From Kitasatospora sp. DSM 101779 (GTDB lineage Bacteria > Actinomycetota > Actinomycetes > Streptomycetales > Streptomycetaceae), in contig NZ_JAHTIK010000001.1 of the NCBI RefSeq assembly GCF_025655475.1, positions 424,796 through 488,795 on the forward strand: a DNA stretch of 64,000 nt, written 5' to 3'. A program made the position numbers and the translations under genes. Within the stretch, counting starts at the first letter, position 1, and each line of letters opens with the position of its first letter. The notes below the pieces were generated by a model. That model was given only the letters and a program-made list of their open reading frames with translations, was not told where the DNA came from and made no database searches. Shown one piece after another: positions 1 through 7,984 of this stretch.

Positions 1-766
1 GCGACCTGGAGGCGGATCTCGGGTGCCGGCTGTTCGACCGGATCCCGACCGGGGCCCGGCTCACCCCGGCCGGCGAGGTGCTGCTCGCGGAGGCGCGCGA
101 TCTCCTGGAACGGGCCGAGCGCGCCCGGGAACGGGTGCGCGGCGCCGGGGCCGGCCGGGTGCTGGTGGTCGGCGTCGCCGCCGGTGCGGGTCTGGACGTC
201 GGCCCGGCGGCGCTGGCCGCCCTGCGGCGCAGCCGCCCCGGGCTGCGGGTACGGCTGCGCGAGGCGCCGGTCACCGACCCGAGTGCCGGGCTGCGGGAGC
301 GGCGGGGGGGGACCTGGCGCTGACCCGGTTGCCCTTCGACACCGCCGGTCTGACGGTCCGCCCGCTCGGGGTGGAGCCGGTGGTCGCGGCCGTGCCCGCC
401 GACGATCCGCTCGCGGACCGCGACCGGCTGCACGTCTCGGAGCTGGTCGCCCGCCCGCGCTTCCGCCTGCCGCCCGGGACGGACGCCCGGTGGCGCGCCT
501 ACTGGCTGGCCGGCGGGGACGACTCCCCCGGCCCGGTGGTGGCCTCGGTCGAGGAGTGCCTGCACAGCGTGGTGTGGGAGGGCGTCGTGGGGCTGCTGCC
601 GGCCGGGGCCGCGCTGCGGCATGCGCGGGCCGGCATCGCCTTCGTCCCGGTGGACGGCCACCCGCCGAGCCGGATCGTCGCCGCCCGACCCGCGGACTGT
701 ACCGATCCGCTGGTCGGCGCCCTGGTCGACGCCCTCGCCGCCGTCTCCCGGTCCGCACCGGGGTAG
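1..766 (+). pseudogene. LysR-family regulator, 5'-truncated by window edge and frameshifted
   Basis: The reading frame opening at base 3 gives the second half of a LysR winged-helix domain (LFDRIPTGARLTPAGEVLL) and the start of the effector domain. It then runs out of frame at a run of eight G at 304-311. The effector domain continues in another frame (ALTRLPFDTAGL... to the stop at 764-766), so adding one G or removing two restores one protein. The helix-turn-helix lies before the window. LysR proteins usually control a neighbouring gene; the next gene, a DMT exporter, is convergent, so the target is probably to the left. A homopolymer of eight G is a common place for sequencing error, so this may be an intact gene. 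Confidence 0.75.
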
Positions 767-800
767 GGGATGTCTTCAAAGGGCGGTCGGGTGGTTGGTT

Positions 801-833
801 CAGGGGCGCTGGGGGCACCCCCCAGCGCCCCTG
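801..833. terminator. Bidirectional hairpin terminator inside a dispersed repeat
   Basis: Arms 801-815 and 819-833 pair over 15 bp around a 3-base loop. It lies between the convergent LysR and DMT genes. The sequence from about 777 into this hairpin resembles the reverse complement of 35172-35224, so the terminator is part of a dispersed intergenic repeat. Confidence 0.75.
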
Positions 834-906
834 TGGCTACCCGATCGCCCGTGAAGACACTCCGCAGTGATGCCGGTCGGCAGCCGCTGCACCGGGCCGC
901 GGCCGG

Positions 907-1875
907 TCAGGCGCTGGGCAGCGGCTCGGCCGGGCGGTCGGCGACGGCCGGTGCCGCGGTGCGGTGGGTGCGTTCGACGGCCTGGCCCCAGTAGGTGCCG
1001 GCGACCATGAGCACGGCGCCGAGGGCGGCGGGTGCGGTGAGCCGTTCGCCGCCGAGACCGATGCCGACGGCGACCGCCCAGACGGGTTCGGTGCCGAGGA
1101 GCAGGCTGGCCCGGCTGGCGGAGCTGCGCTGCACCGCCCAGGTCTGTGCGAGGAAGGCGAACACGCTGCAGAACAGCGCGAGGTGGAGCAGCGATCCCCA
1201 GGTGGCCGCACTCGCCTGGGCGAGGCCGTGCAGGCCCGCGGCGGCGGGCGCGGCGAACACGGCCGTGCCGACGGCGGTCTGCACGGCGGTCAGGTGCATG
1301 GGGCGCAGGTCTCGTCCGGCCGTGAGGTGTCCGACGAGTGCGACGTGTGCGGCGCGGACGACCGCGGCGGCGAGCATCAGGAGGTCGCCGAGGCCGGGGG
1401 TGTGCAGGCCGGTGCCGGACATCAGCAGTCCGACGGCGAGGACGCAGAGCCCGGCGGCGGCGAAGAACCGTCCCGGCAGCGGGCCGCGTCCGCCGGTGCG
1501 GTCGAGCAGCGGGGTGAGCACGATCGTGAGGCTGATGATGAGTCCGGCGTTGGCGGCGCTGGTGTGCGCGACGCCGTAGGTCTCGATCGCGAGGACGGCG
1601 GCCTGGGTGAGGCCGAGCACCGAGCCGTACCGCAGCTCGGCGGGCCGCAGCCGGGCCGGGGTGCGCGGGCCGGTGCGTCGGCGGGGGCGGCGGGCGGCTC
1701 CGGCGGCGATCACGGCGGCGGCCGCGAGCCCGGCGAGGGCGTAGCGCACGAAGAGGACGGTCAGGACGGGGACGGCGCCGGTCGCGGCCTTCGCGGCGAG
1801 ATAGCTGGAGCCCCAGACGATCGCCACGAGCAGCAGGACCAGGTCGGTACGGCGGTTGTCAGGCACGGCCACCAC
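907..1875 (-). CDS. EamA/DMT-family transporter
   Basis: About ten hydrophobic segments in two repeated halves, with an N-terminal IVWGSSYLAAK motif typical of EamA (RhaT/DMT) carriers, which export small metabolites or drugs across the inner membrane. I start at GTG 1875 (protein VVAVPDNRRTDL..., 322 aa). The upstream GTG at 1932 would add a non-hydrophobic stretch and would put the dyad at 1913-1929 inside the coding region. Substrate cannot be read from sequence. It lies downstream of a small membrane gene on the same strand and is convergent with the LysR fragment. Confidence 0.8.
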   Translation of the reverse strand: MVAVPDNRRTDLVLLLVAIVWGSSYLAAKAATGAVPVLTVLFVRYALAGLAAAAVIAAGAARRPRRRTGPRTPARLRPAELRYGSVLGLTQAAVLAIETYGVAHTSAANAGLIISLTIVLTPLLDRTGGRGPLPGRFFAAAGLCVLAVGLLMSGTGLHTPGLGDLLMLAAAVVRAAHVALVGHLTAGRDLRPMHLTAVQTAVGTAVFAAPAAAGLHGLAQASAATWGSLLHLALFCSVFAFLAQTWAVQRSSASRASLLLGTEPVWAVAVGIGLGGERLTAPAALGAVLMVAGTYWGQAVERTHRTAAPAVADRPAEPLPSA

Positions 1876-1909
1876 GCTGCCGGAGCGCGACCGTGAAGCC
1901 AAGGACCAC

Positions 1910-2425
1910 TTACTGAAACGATCTTTTAGCACAGCTGCACGGTTGACCCGGGGGTCGTCGTCCCGTACTCGGCTTCCTGTGCGACGGGGGGCCTGCGGGA
2001 CGGCGCGGCGGGCCGCGTCCGGTCTCCGGCTTCGAACCGGTCGACCCCCGGACGGAGACGTGGACGAAGCCGAGGCCGGTCAGGTGGACGAGCACCGCCG
2101 GGAGCAGGGCCGGCCACGGAGTCCGGCCGCGGCGACGTGCCCAGGCGGCGCCGAGCCCGGCCACCAGCACGGCCGCGACCGGCGGGCCCCAGGGTGCCGC
2201 GCACACCTCCAGGTAGCCCGTTCCGCCGCAGACGCGCCTGCCCGACACGGGCGAGGATCCGCAGCCGTCGGGTACGAAGAGCCTCACGAACGACAGCCCC
2301 GCATTCACCGTGAGGGCGCCGAACAGGAGCAGCCCCGAAACGACACCGAAGGCGATCTCGGCCGGCCGGCGCGGCGCCGGACCGTACACGGGCGGCGGTG
2401 GACCGTACGCGGGCGGAGCGTTCAT
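1910..2425 (-). CDS. Small hypothetical membrane protein
   Basis: 171 aa starting at ATG 2425 behind a good GAGGTGATC ribosome site. A proline/tyrosine-rich N-terminus (APPAYGPPPPVYGP) is followed by about three membrane segments (near residues 24-45, 78-95 and 102-120). Pro-rich N-termini of this type are frequent on actinobacterial membrane proteins of unknown role. The C-terminal 45 residues are basic, low in complexity and run into the operator region of the next gene, so the true end may be earlier if an indel is present. No function can be assigned. Confidence 0.5.
   Translation of the reverse strand: MNAPPAYGPPPPVYGPAPRRPAEIAFGVVSGLLLFGALTVNAGLSFVRLFVPDGCGSSPVSGRRVCGGTGYLEVCAAPWGPPVAAVLVAGLGAAWARRRGRTPWPALLPAVLVHLTGLGFVHVSVRGSTGSKPETGRGPPRRPAGPPSHRKPSTGRRPPGQPCSCAKRSFQ
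1913..1929 (-). promoter_or_regulatory. Candidate operator upstream of the DMT gene
   Basis: Read on the minus strand, CTAAAA and TTTCAG flank a 5-base centre, an inverted repeat with one mismatch per arm. It is AT-rich in a very GC-rich setting and lies about 40 bases before the chosen start. The regulator is unknown; the LysR at 2585 is a candidate. Confidence 0.4.
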
Positions 2426-2572
2426 GTGATCACCTCGGGTCGAACGGCCGGGCGGATGCGGGCGTCTGCCCGACGGCCCCTGCCGTGCCCGACGGCCGAA
2501 CCGCCCTGCATGAGGTACGACTACTCAAGCCCCTCGGTGAGCTCTGCGCGGAAGGTCTCCTGGAGCAGCACC

Positions 2573-2578
2573 TAGGCT
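2573..2578 (+). promoter_or_regulatory. -10 element TAGGCT of a leaderless-type promoter
   Basis: TAGGCT ends 6 bases before the ATG at 2585, the spacing seen when actinobacterial transcripts begin at the start codon. There is no clear -35 element and no ribosome site. Confidence 0.4.
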
Positions 2579-2584
2579 GTGCGG

Positions 2585-3511
2585 ATGGACGAACGCCAAC
2601 TGCGGGTGCTGCGGGAGCTCGGCGAGCTCGGCAGTGTCACGGCGGTCGCGGAGGCGATGACGGTGACGCCGTCGGCGGTGTCACAGCAGTTGCGGCTGCT
2701 GCAGCGTTCGGTGCCGGTCCCGCTGACCGAGCGTGCCGGGCGGCGCCTGGTGCTCACCGATGCCGGGCGGGCCCTCGCGGACGCGGCGATCGACGTGTCC
2801 GCGGCACTGGCCCGGGCCCGGCACGCGGTCGACCGGTTCGTGGAGCAGCCGCAGGGCCTGGTGTCGGTCGCCGCGTTCCACAGTGCGGGCGCGGCGTTCT
2901 TCCCGCTGCTGCTGCGTCAGGCGGCTGCGGCGGAGGGCTTCCCGGGGCTCACCCTGGCGGACGAGGACGTCGCCCAGGACCGGTTCCCGCAGCTGACCCG
3001 GGACCACGACCTCGTCCTGGCGCACCGTCTGGACCACACCGCGCCCTGGCCGGGCACGGTGGCGGTCACCCCGTTGCTGCACGAGCCGCTGGACGTGGCG
3101 CTGCCGGCCGGCCATCCCCTCGCGGCCCGGGAGCGGTTGACTCCGCACGACGTCGCGGGCCTGCCGTGGATCACCGTCCACGACGGCTTCCCGCTGCTGG
3201 CCACCGTCGAGGCCATTGCGGCGGTGGCCGGCCGCCGGCCCGGGATCGTCCACCGGATCAACGAGTTCACGGTCGCGGCGGAGGTCGTCGCGGCCGGCGG
3301 CGGGCTGGCGCTGATGCCGCGCTGGACGGCACGGCCGCACCCGGCCGTGGTGCTCCGCCCGCTCACCGGGGTGCACGCCAGCCGCCACATCGACGTCCTG
3401 CACCGCCCCGAACGCACCGCCCGCCTGGCGGTGCGCACCGTCCTGACCGCCCTGGTCCGGGCCGCGGACACCATCCGCGGCAGCGACCGGGCGACCCCGC
3501 CACCGCCGTAG
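2585..3511 (+). CDS. LysR-family transcriptional regulator
   Basis: 308 aa. The N-terminal winged helix-turn-helix is complete (DERQLRVLRELGELGSVTAV, then VTPSAVSQQLRLLQ) and is followed by a PBP2-type effector domain with the usual 'P(L)..ALPAGHPLA' and 'G.GLALMPRW' segments. Start ATG 2585 gives the canonical LysR beginning; GTG two codons upstream is an alternative. It is divergent from the small membrane protein and DMT exporter, the usual arrangement for a LysR controlling an exporter, so those genes are the likely targets. The transcript may be leaderless. Confidence 0.9.
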   Translation: MDERQLRVLRELGELGSVTAVAEAMTVTPSAVSQQLRLLQRSVPVPLTERAGRRLVLTDAGRALADAAIDVSAALARARHAVDRFVEQPQGLVSVAAFHSAGAAFFPLLLRQAAAAEGFPGLTLADEDVAQDRFPQLTRDHDLVLAHRLDHTAPWPGTVAVTPLLHEPLDVALPAGHPLAARERLTPHDVAGLPWITVHDGFPLLATVEAIAAVAGRRPGIVHRINEFTVAAEVVAAGGGLALMPRWTARPHPAVVLRPLTGVHASRHIDVLHRPERTARLAVRTVLTALVRAADTIRGSDRATPPPP

Positions 3512-3647
3512 GCACCGCTCCCGGAGAGGACGCGGGGCGCCGGCCGCAGACCAAGCCGCACGCGGATCAGAGGGAGCAGCAGTACGCGCCGCCCACCACT
3601 GCGGACCGGAGCGGGGAGCGGCCCGACCGGCCCCCGGGCCTCGGTGG

Positions 3648-3935
3648 TCAGGCGGCCGTCGGGGCGTGCTCGGCCGCCGGGCGGGTGAGGGCGATCACGG
3701 CGATGTCGTCCGCGAGTTGGTGGGTCCAGTCGCCGACGTCGGCGGTGGGGCCGATGCCGAGGTCGGCGCGGGCGGCGGGCGCGGCGGAGCCTTGCAGGAC
3801 GGGCGTGAGGACGCACGGCGAGGCCCCCGCGGCGGCGAGTACCGTCCGGAGTGCGCGCGTCGAACCTGCGCGCGTCGAACCTAACCGGCGGGTCGCGCCG
3901 ACCGCCGTGCCGCTCGTCACCGGACTGCCGGGCAT
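3648..3935 (-). pseudogene. Possible SpoIIE/PP2C-phosphatase C-terminal remnant
   Basis: 95 codons from ATG 3935, behind an AGAGGAGG ribosome site. The first half is low-complexity and contains a tandem repeat in DNA (GCGCGTCGAACCT twice, near 3855-3884). The end, DWTHQLADDIAVIALTRP, resembles the last strand of SpoIIE-type serine phosphatases, where 'DDIAVIALR' carries metal ligands. The rest of the phosphatase is missing. It could equally be a small unrelated ORF. Low confidence in both gene status and family. Confidence 0.3.
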
Positions 3936-3979
3936 GGGTCCGGCCTCCTCTCTCCCTCCCCGGCGGATGTCTCCGTACC

Positions 3980-4005
3980 AAGAGTTTCAGAGCATGAAAT
4001 CTCTT
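3980..4005. promoter_or_regulatory. AT-rich dyad, candidate operator
   Basis: TTTCA-GAGCA-TGAAA sits inside outer arms AAGAG and CTCTT with one extra base. It is AT-rich and lies about 55 bases before the methyltransferase and 45 before the opposing small ORF, in the right place to control either. Confidence 0.45.
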
Positions 4006-4060
4006 CATAAGTGTTCATCGGCGCAGGGCTGGCGCCGGCCGGTCGCTAGCCTTACTGCCC

Positions 4061-4711
4061 ATGGGTGATCCAGGGGCGGGGACGGGCGGGGGCGACCGGC
4101 GGGTTCCGGGCACGGCGGGCTACGCCGAGGCGGCGGACCTGCTGGCGGTGCAGTACGAGGCGGTCACCTTCGAGCAGGTCCACCACGAAGTGCTGCACCT
4201 CGTGCCGGCCGGGCCCGGGCGGGTGCTCGACGTGGGCGCCGGGACGGGGCGCGACGCCGCCGCACTCGCGGCCCGCGGCCACCGCGTGGTCGCGGTCGAG
4301 CCCACGACGGCCCTGCGCCGCCACGGGCGGCGCCTGCACCCCGGCACCGGGATCGACTGGGTCGACGACAGCCTTCCGGAACTCTCGGGCGCGCGGGACG
4401 GGCAGCGGTTCGACGCGGTCTTCGCCACCGCGGTCTGGATGCACCTGGACCCCGCGGAGCGGTCGCGCGCCCTGGCCAGGATCGCGGAGCTGCTGGCGCC
4501 CGGCGGCCGCTTCTTCGTGCAGTTGCGCCACGGCCCGGTGCCCGCCGGTCGGCGCATGTTCGAGGTGTCGGCCGCGGACACCGTCGCGGCGGCGCGGGCG
4601 CTCGGCCTGCGGCTGCTCCACCGCTCCGAGCGCCCCGACCTGCACGGCCGGGACGGCGTCCGCTGGAGCAGCCTGGTGCTGCAGGCGGGCGGCGGCGCGG
4701 AGCGGGTGTGA
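4061..4711 (+). CDS. Class I SAM-dependent methyltransferase
   Basis: 216 aa. Motif I is VLDVGAGTGRDAAALAARGH (near residues 54-73), followed by VVAVEPT (motif II acid) and the AVWMHLD and LLAPGGRFFVQLRHG segments of a Methyltransf_11/25 Rossmann fold. It transfers a methyl group from S-adenosylmethionine; the acceptor is unknown. A TAGCCT sequence 8 bases before the ATG suggests a leaderless promoter. It stands alone, ending at a terminator shared with the convergent sapA-like gene. Confidence 0.88.
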   Translation: MGDPGAGTGGGDRRVPGTAGYAEAADLLAVQYEAVTFEQVHHEVLHLVPAGPGRVLDVGAGTGRDAAALAARGHRVVAVEPTTALRRHGRRLHPGTGIDWVDDSLPELSGARDGQRFDAVFATAVWMHLDPAERSRALARIAELLAPGGRFFVQLRHGPVPAGRRMFEVSAADTVAAARALGLRLLHRSERPDLHGRDGVRWSSLVLQAGGGAERV

Positions 4712-4736
4712 ACACGGAGCAGGTGTGAACGAGGAA

Positions 4737-4763
4737 CCGGCCCGGGGAGTCCTCCCGGGCCGG
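4737..4763. terminator. Bidirectional terminator between methyltransferase and sapA-like gene
   Basis: Perfect 10-bp GC stem (4737-4746 with 4754-4763) and a 7-base loop, placed between two convergent genes. Confidence 0.8.
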
Positions 4764-4782
4764 CCCCGAAACGCCGGTGGTG

Positions 4783-5199
4783 TCAGCCGCAGTGGTCCCA
4801 GTCGCTGAAGTACGAGCTCTGGTCGGACTCGCTGAACCAGCCGCCCCACCGAACGCACTTGCCCGCGCCGTACGCGTACACCGGGCCGGCGTACTTGGTG
4901 TACGAGCCGGTGTCGTTCTTCTCCGCGCTGCCCTGGACCTGGAGGCGGGCCGCCATCTTGACCGGGCTGCCGGCCTCGCCGCGGATGGTGACGACGCAGT
5001 TGTAGCCGTTGGAGCTGTTGTAGAGCAGGTAGGTCCACACCTCCCGGTTGATCAGCTTCTCCGAGTCGACGACGCTGTAGCCGGAGCCGCAGAGGGCCGT
5101 CGGAGAGGCGGCCAGCGCCGAGGCCTGCGGGGCGGCCATCACGGTGGCGGCGCCCGCCATCACCACGGCGCCGAGGACGGCGGACAGTTTCTTCAGCAA
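4783..5199 (-). CDS. sapA: Spore-associated protein A (SapA) homologue, secreted
   Basis: About 138 aa. The N-terminus LLKKLSAVLGAVVMAGAATVMA followed by APQASA is a Sec signal peptide with an AxA cleavage site. The mature part has the SapA pattern: LCGSGYSVVDS, YLLYNSS, NCVVTIRG, YAGPVYAYGAGKCVRWGG and a final DHC, with four cysteines likely forming two disulfides. SapA was found on Streptomyces spores; its biochemical role is unknown. I start at TTG 5199 because GAAAGGA lies 11 bases before it; the ATG at 5226 would place that ribosome site inside the gene. Long upstream region, no operon partner. Confidence 0.8.
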   Translation of the reverse strand: MLKKLSAVLGAVVMAGAATVMAAPQASALAASPTALCGSGYSVVDSEKLINREVWTYLLYNSSNGYNCVVTIRGEAGSPVKMAARLQVQGSAEKNDTGSYTKYAGPVYAYGAGKCVRWGGWFSESDQSSYFSDWDHCG

Positions 5200-5652
5200 G
5201 GACGTGTTCCTTTCACGGGCCGGCATTCCTGCCCGCCCACCGCCGCAAGGGGCGGCGGGATCGTCGGGCGCCGGGGGGAGGAGGTCCGCTCCCTCCGGCC
5301 GCACGATTCCGGCCGGGGAATTCCCTCCCACCGACCCGAATTGCGCAGCCGGGATCGTATTCAGCTGCGTTCCGGCCGCGCCAAGGCAACGGCCCCGACC
5401 GTCCCGACCAGGGCGTTCTTTCAGCCGATCCGCAGGAACGGCCTTACGCCGCGGAGGATCCGGCGCTATTCTCCGCACCCGCCGCCGAACGGCCGGTCCG
5501 GCGTGTTCACTTGCCCCTTTTCGCTCCGATGTAGCGCCCGGGTATCCCGTGCGGAATTGTTCCCCGCCCGATGTGCAGTGCCGCTGCCGCCAGCTCCGCA
5601 CGGTCCGTCACGGACGCCGTTTCCCGCCGGATTCGGCGTGAATGGATTCCGG
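5200..5652. other. Long intergenic region upstream of the sapA-like gene
   Basis: About 450 bases between sapA and the NUDIX gene, both on the minus strand. It must hold the sapA promoter, but I see no convincing -10/-35 pair, no strong operator dyad and no plausible gene. Base composition is a little less GC-rich around 5330-5380 and 5500-5570. Confidence 0.4.
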
Positions 5653-6114
5653 TCAGCCGCGCGGCCCGAGGCCGTCCAGCTCGGTGGCCAGCCGGGGCCA
5701 GGTGGCGGCGAATCCGGGGTGGAGGCGCAGCGAGGCGACCTCGGCGGGGCTGTACCACCGGTGGGCGGCCGCCTCTCCGTCGCCGCGGCGCGCACGGAAC
5801 GGCTCCAGGGCCTCGGCGACCACGGTGTGGTAGGCCCAGCCCCCGTGGTCGTCGACGAAGGTGTGCAGGTGGCGGAGGGCGGGGACGCCGCCGAGCTCCT
5901 CGGCGAACTCCCGGCGGGCGCCGTCCCAGGGGCTCTCACCGGCTTCCAGGGCGCCACCGGGAACGCTCCAGGTGCGCCCGTGGTGGACCCGCCAGGAGCG
6001 GCGTTGGAGCAGCAGGTCGGGGCCCCGGAGCAGCAGCAGCCCTGCGGCTCCGTGCGGTCCCCAGTGGCGGCATCCGCGTGCGTCCCTGACGAATCCGCGG
6101 CTGCTGTCGGCCAT
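5653..6114 (-). CDS. NUDIX hydrolase
   Basis: 153 aa with a complete Nudix box: G...E-x7-REFAEELGG around residues 54-76 (GGALEAGESPWDGARREFAEE), which binds the divalent metal and hydrolyses nucleoside diphosphates linked to another group. The flanking sequence (AAGLLLLRGPDLLLQRRSW) is the typical first strand of small MutT-like proteins. The substrate is not predictable. Likely monocistronic. Confidence 0.9.
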   Translation of the reverse strand: MADSSRGFVRDARGCRHWGPHGAAGLLLLRGPDLLLQRRSWRVHHGRTWSVPGGALEAGESPWDGARREFAEELGGVPALRHLHTFVDDHGGWAYHTVVAEALEPFRARRGDGEAAAHRWYSPAEVASLRLHPGFAATWPRLATELDGLGPRG

Positions 6115-6290
6115 GCTCTCCCCCTGTGCGGTGCGCCCTCGCGGGTCGGCGGTACGGGTCCGGCGGTACGAGTCCGGCGGCGGACCGTGCCGTCCCGCCG
6201 CGATTCCACCCTGTCCGGCCGGTGCGGGGCAATCCGCGGTGCCGCGCCGGCGTCCGGTCGCTGTCGGGGGCGGCCTGTACCGTGCTCGGT

Positions 6291-6710
6291 GTGGACATCG
6301 CCGATCTCGTCAGGCTGCGCCGGGCCCGTGACCGCATGGACCGCGACTACGCGGAGCCGCTGGACGTCCCGGCGCTCGCGCGCGACGCGCTCATGTCGCC
6401 GGGCCACTTCTCGCGCAGTTTCCGGGCCGCCTACGGCGAGACTCCGTACAGCTACCTCATGACCCGCCGGATCGAGCGGGCGAAGGCGCTGCTGCGCCGC
6501 GGGGACCTGTCGGTGACGGAGGTCTGCATGGCGGTGGGCTGTACGTCGCTGGGTTCGTTCAGTTCGCGGTTCACCGAGCTGGTCGGCGAGAGCCCGAGCG
6601 CGTACCGGGCCCGCGACCACGACCACGGCGCGCCCATCCCGGCCTGTGTCGCGAAGATGCACACCAGGCCGGTCAGGAACGGAGAAGCAAAATCGGACGC
6701 CGGTCCGTAG
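6291..6710 (+). CDS. AraC-family regulator, DNA-binding domain only
   Basis: About 139 aa from GTG 6291. Almost the whole protein is an AraC double helix-turn-helix: LDVPALARDALMSPGHFSRSFRAAYGETPYSYL, then AKALLRRGDLSVTEVCMAVGCTSLGSFSSRFTELVGESPSAYR. There is no ligand-binding domain. The stop is 3 bases before the start of a VOC-family gene, so the two are co-translated and the AraC protein probably controls this pair. This AraC plus VOC pairing recurs in Streptomyces. GTG 6282 is an alternative start. Confidence 0.88.
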   Translation: MDIADLVRLRRARDRMDRDYAEPLDVPALARDALMSPGHFSRSFRAAYGETPYSYLMTRRIERAKALLRRGDLSVTEVCMAVGCTSLGSFSSRFTELVGESPSAYRARDHDHGAPIPACVAKMHTRPVRNGEAKSDAGP

Positions 6711-6713
6711 CGT

Positions 6714-7136
6714 ATGGCCATGGACATCAAGCTTTCGCAGTGCTTCATCGCCGTCGACGACCACGACAAGGCACTCGCCTTCTACCGCGACGCCCTCGGC
6801 CTGGAGGTCCGCAACGACGTCGGCTTCGAGGGGATGCGCTGGGTGACGGTCGGCTCGCCGACCCAGCCGGGCGTGGAGATCGTCCTCGAGCCGCCGCTCG
6901 CCGACCCCAACGCCTCGGAGGCCGACCGCCAGACGGTGGCCGAGCTGATGGCCAAGGGCATGCTGCGCGGCGTCATCTTCGAGACGGACGACTGCGACGC
7001 CACCTTCGAGCGGATCAGCGCTGCGGGTGCCGAGGTGCTGCAGGAGCCGATGGACCAGCCGTACGGCGTGCGCGACTGTGCCTTCCGCGACCCGGCCGGG
7101 AACATGCTGCGGTTCACCCAGCCCCGTACCGCGTAG
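6714..7136 (+). CDS. VOC-family (glyoxalase/bleomycin-resistance-like) protein
   Basis: 140 aa with two beta-alpha-beta-beta-beta modules: CFIAVDDHDKALAFYRDALGLEV in the first, GVIFETDDCDATFERISAAGAEV and CAFRDPAGNMLRFTQP in the second. VOC proteins bind metals or ligands as dioxygenases, lyases or sequestering proteins; the exact activity cannot be inferred. Acidic residues in the 'E.DD' and 'LRF' regions could be metal ligands. It forms an operon with the AraC regulator 3 bases upstream. Confidence 0.88.
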   Translation: MAMDIKLSQCFIAVDDHDKALAFYRDALGLEVRNDVGFEGMRWVTVGSPTQPGVEIVLEPPLADPNASEADRQTVAELMAKGMLRGVIFETDDCDATFERISAAGAEVLQEPMDQPYGVRDCAFRDPAGNMLRFTQPRTA

Positions 7137-7215
7137 CAGCCGCCGCGGCGGTGTCCGGCCCGGCGGCCGCAGACGGCGCCGCCGGGCCGCACGCATGCCC
7201 GCGGCCGGTCCGGCC

Positions 7216-7250
7216 GACGGGCTGACGGGCTGACGGGCTGACGGCCCGTC
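7216..7250 (+). repeat. Octamer tandem repeat ending in a hairpin
   Basis: GACGGGCT is repeated about 3.5 times from 7216 to 7243. The last unit pairs with GGCCCGTC to make a short hairpin (7232-7250) that could terminate the AraC/VOC transcript. Confidence 0.6.
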
Positions 7251-7273
7251 CGGTCCCGCACCGGGGTGGCCGC

Positions 7274-7903
7274 ATGGTGGAGTCCGCGAGCACGGTGGTC
7301 CTGATGTGCGGTCTCCCCGGGGCGGGCAAGACCCCGTACGCGCAGGCGCTGGTCCGCCGCGGGGACGTGCGGCTGTCGATCGACGAGGCGGTCTGGCAGC
7401 GGCTCGGGCAGCGCGACGCCGCCCTGGTGCCGGTTGAGGCGGCGTTCGACGCGCCGAAGGAGGAGGTCCGCCGCGAGCAGCGGCAGGAGCCGGTCGGCCT
7501 GATGCTGGCGCGGCGGGATGTGGTGGTGGACTACAGCTTCTGGAGCCGGGCGGCACGCGAGGACTTCAAGGCGCTGGTCGAGCGGCACGGCTGCCGCTGG
7601 GAGCCCGTCCACCTGAAGGCGGACGGGGCGACGTTGCGGCGACGTCTCGCCGCCCTCCACCGCGAGGTCGGGGCCGGTGCCGTCACCGTGGACAAGCGGC
7701 CGCTGGAACGCCACCTGTCCGCCTTCGAGCAGCCCGACGGCGAGGGCGAGCCGGTCCTGCCGCAGCACGGACCGGTCCTGCGCCCCACCGAGGCCGGGGC
7801 CCGCGGCTGTCGACGCCGTGTCCGCCGGCAGCCGGAGTCCCTCCGGGTCCGATCGGCCGCGGGGCGGCCGGGGCGTTCCCCTCGGCCGGGGCCGACGGCA
7901 TGA
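7274..7903 (+). CDS. P-loop kinase/ATPase (AAA_33 type), C-terminus doubtful
   Basis: 209 aa. Walker A GLPGAGKTPYAQAL (residues 13-26), then LSIDEAVW and LARRDVVVDYSFWSRAAREDF, the pattern of zeta-toxin/AAA_33-like small kinases that phosphorylate antibiotics, nucleosides or sugars. The family usually ends about 150-165 residues in, near HLSAFEQPDGEGEPV. Here the frame continues for 45 arginine/proline-rich residues that look like out-of-frame translation, so an indel near 7755 probably removed the original stop. Substrate unknown. Confidence 0.75.
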   Translation: MVESASTVVLMCGLPGAGKTPYAQALVRRGDVRLSIDEAVWQRLGQRDAALVPVEAAFDAPKEEVRREQRQEPVGLMLARRDVVVDYSFWSRAAREDFKALVERHGCRWEPVHLKADGATLRRRLAALHREVGAGAVTVDKRPLERHLSAFEQPDGEGEPVLPQHGPVLRPTEAGARGCRRRVRRQPESLRVRSAAGRPGRSPRPGPTA

Positions 7904-7984
7904 TGCGTCTGTCTGTCCACCGGCCCGGGAGCCCCTGCCGTTCCCCGTCCCGCACGCCGATCTGCCGCCGAAAGGGCCCGCTCC

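Noticed and set aside
1876..1932. N-terminal extension of the DMT transporter to GTG 1932
   Set aside because: The added residues are not conserved-looking, and the extension would cover the operator-like dyad and overlap the upstream gene.
3512..4060. Longer minus-strand frame through 2917-4008
   Set aside because: It is Arg-rich shadow of the LysR gene and does not carry the SpoIIE-like end, which is in a different frame.
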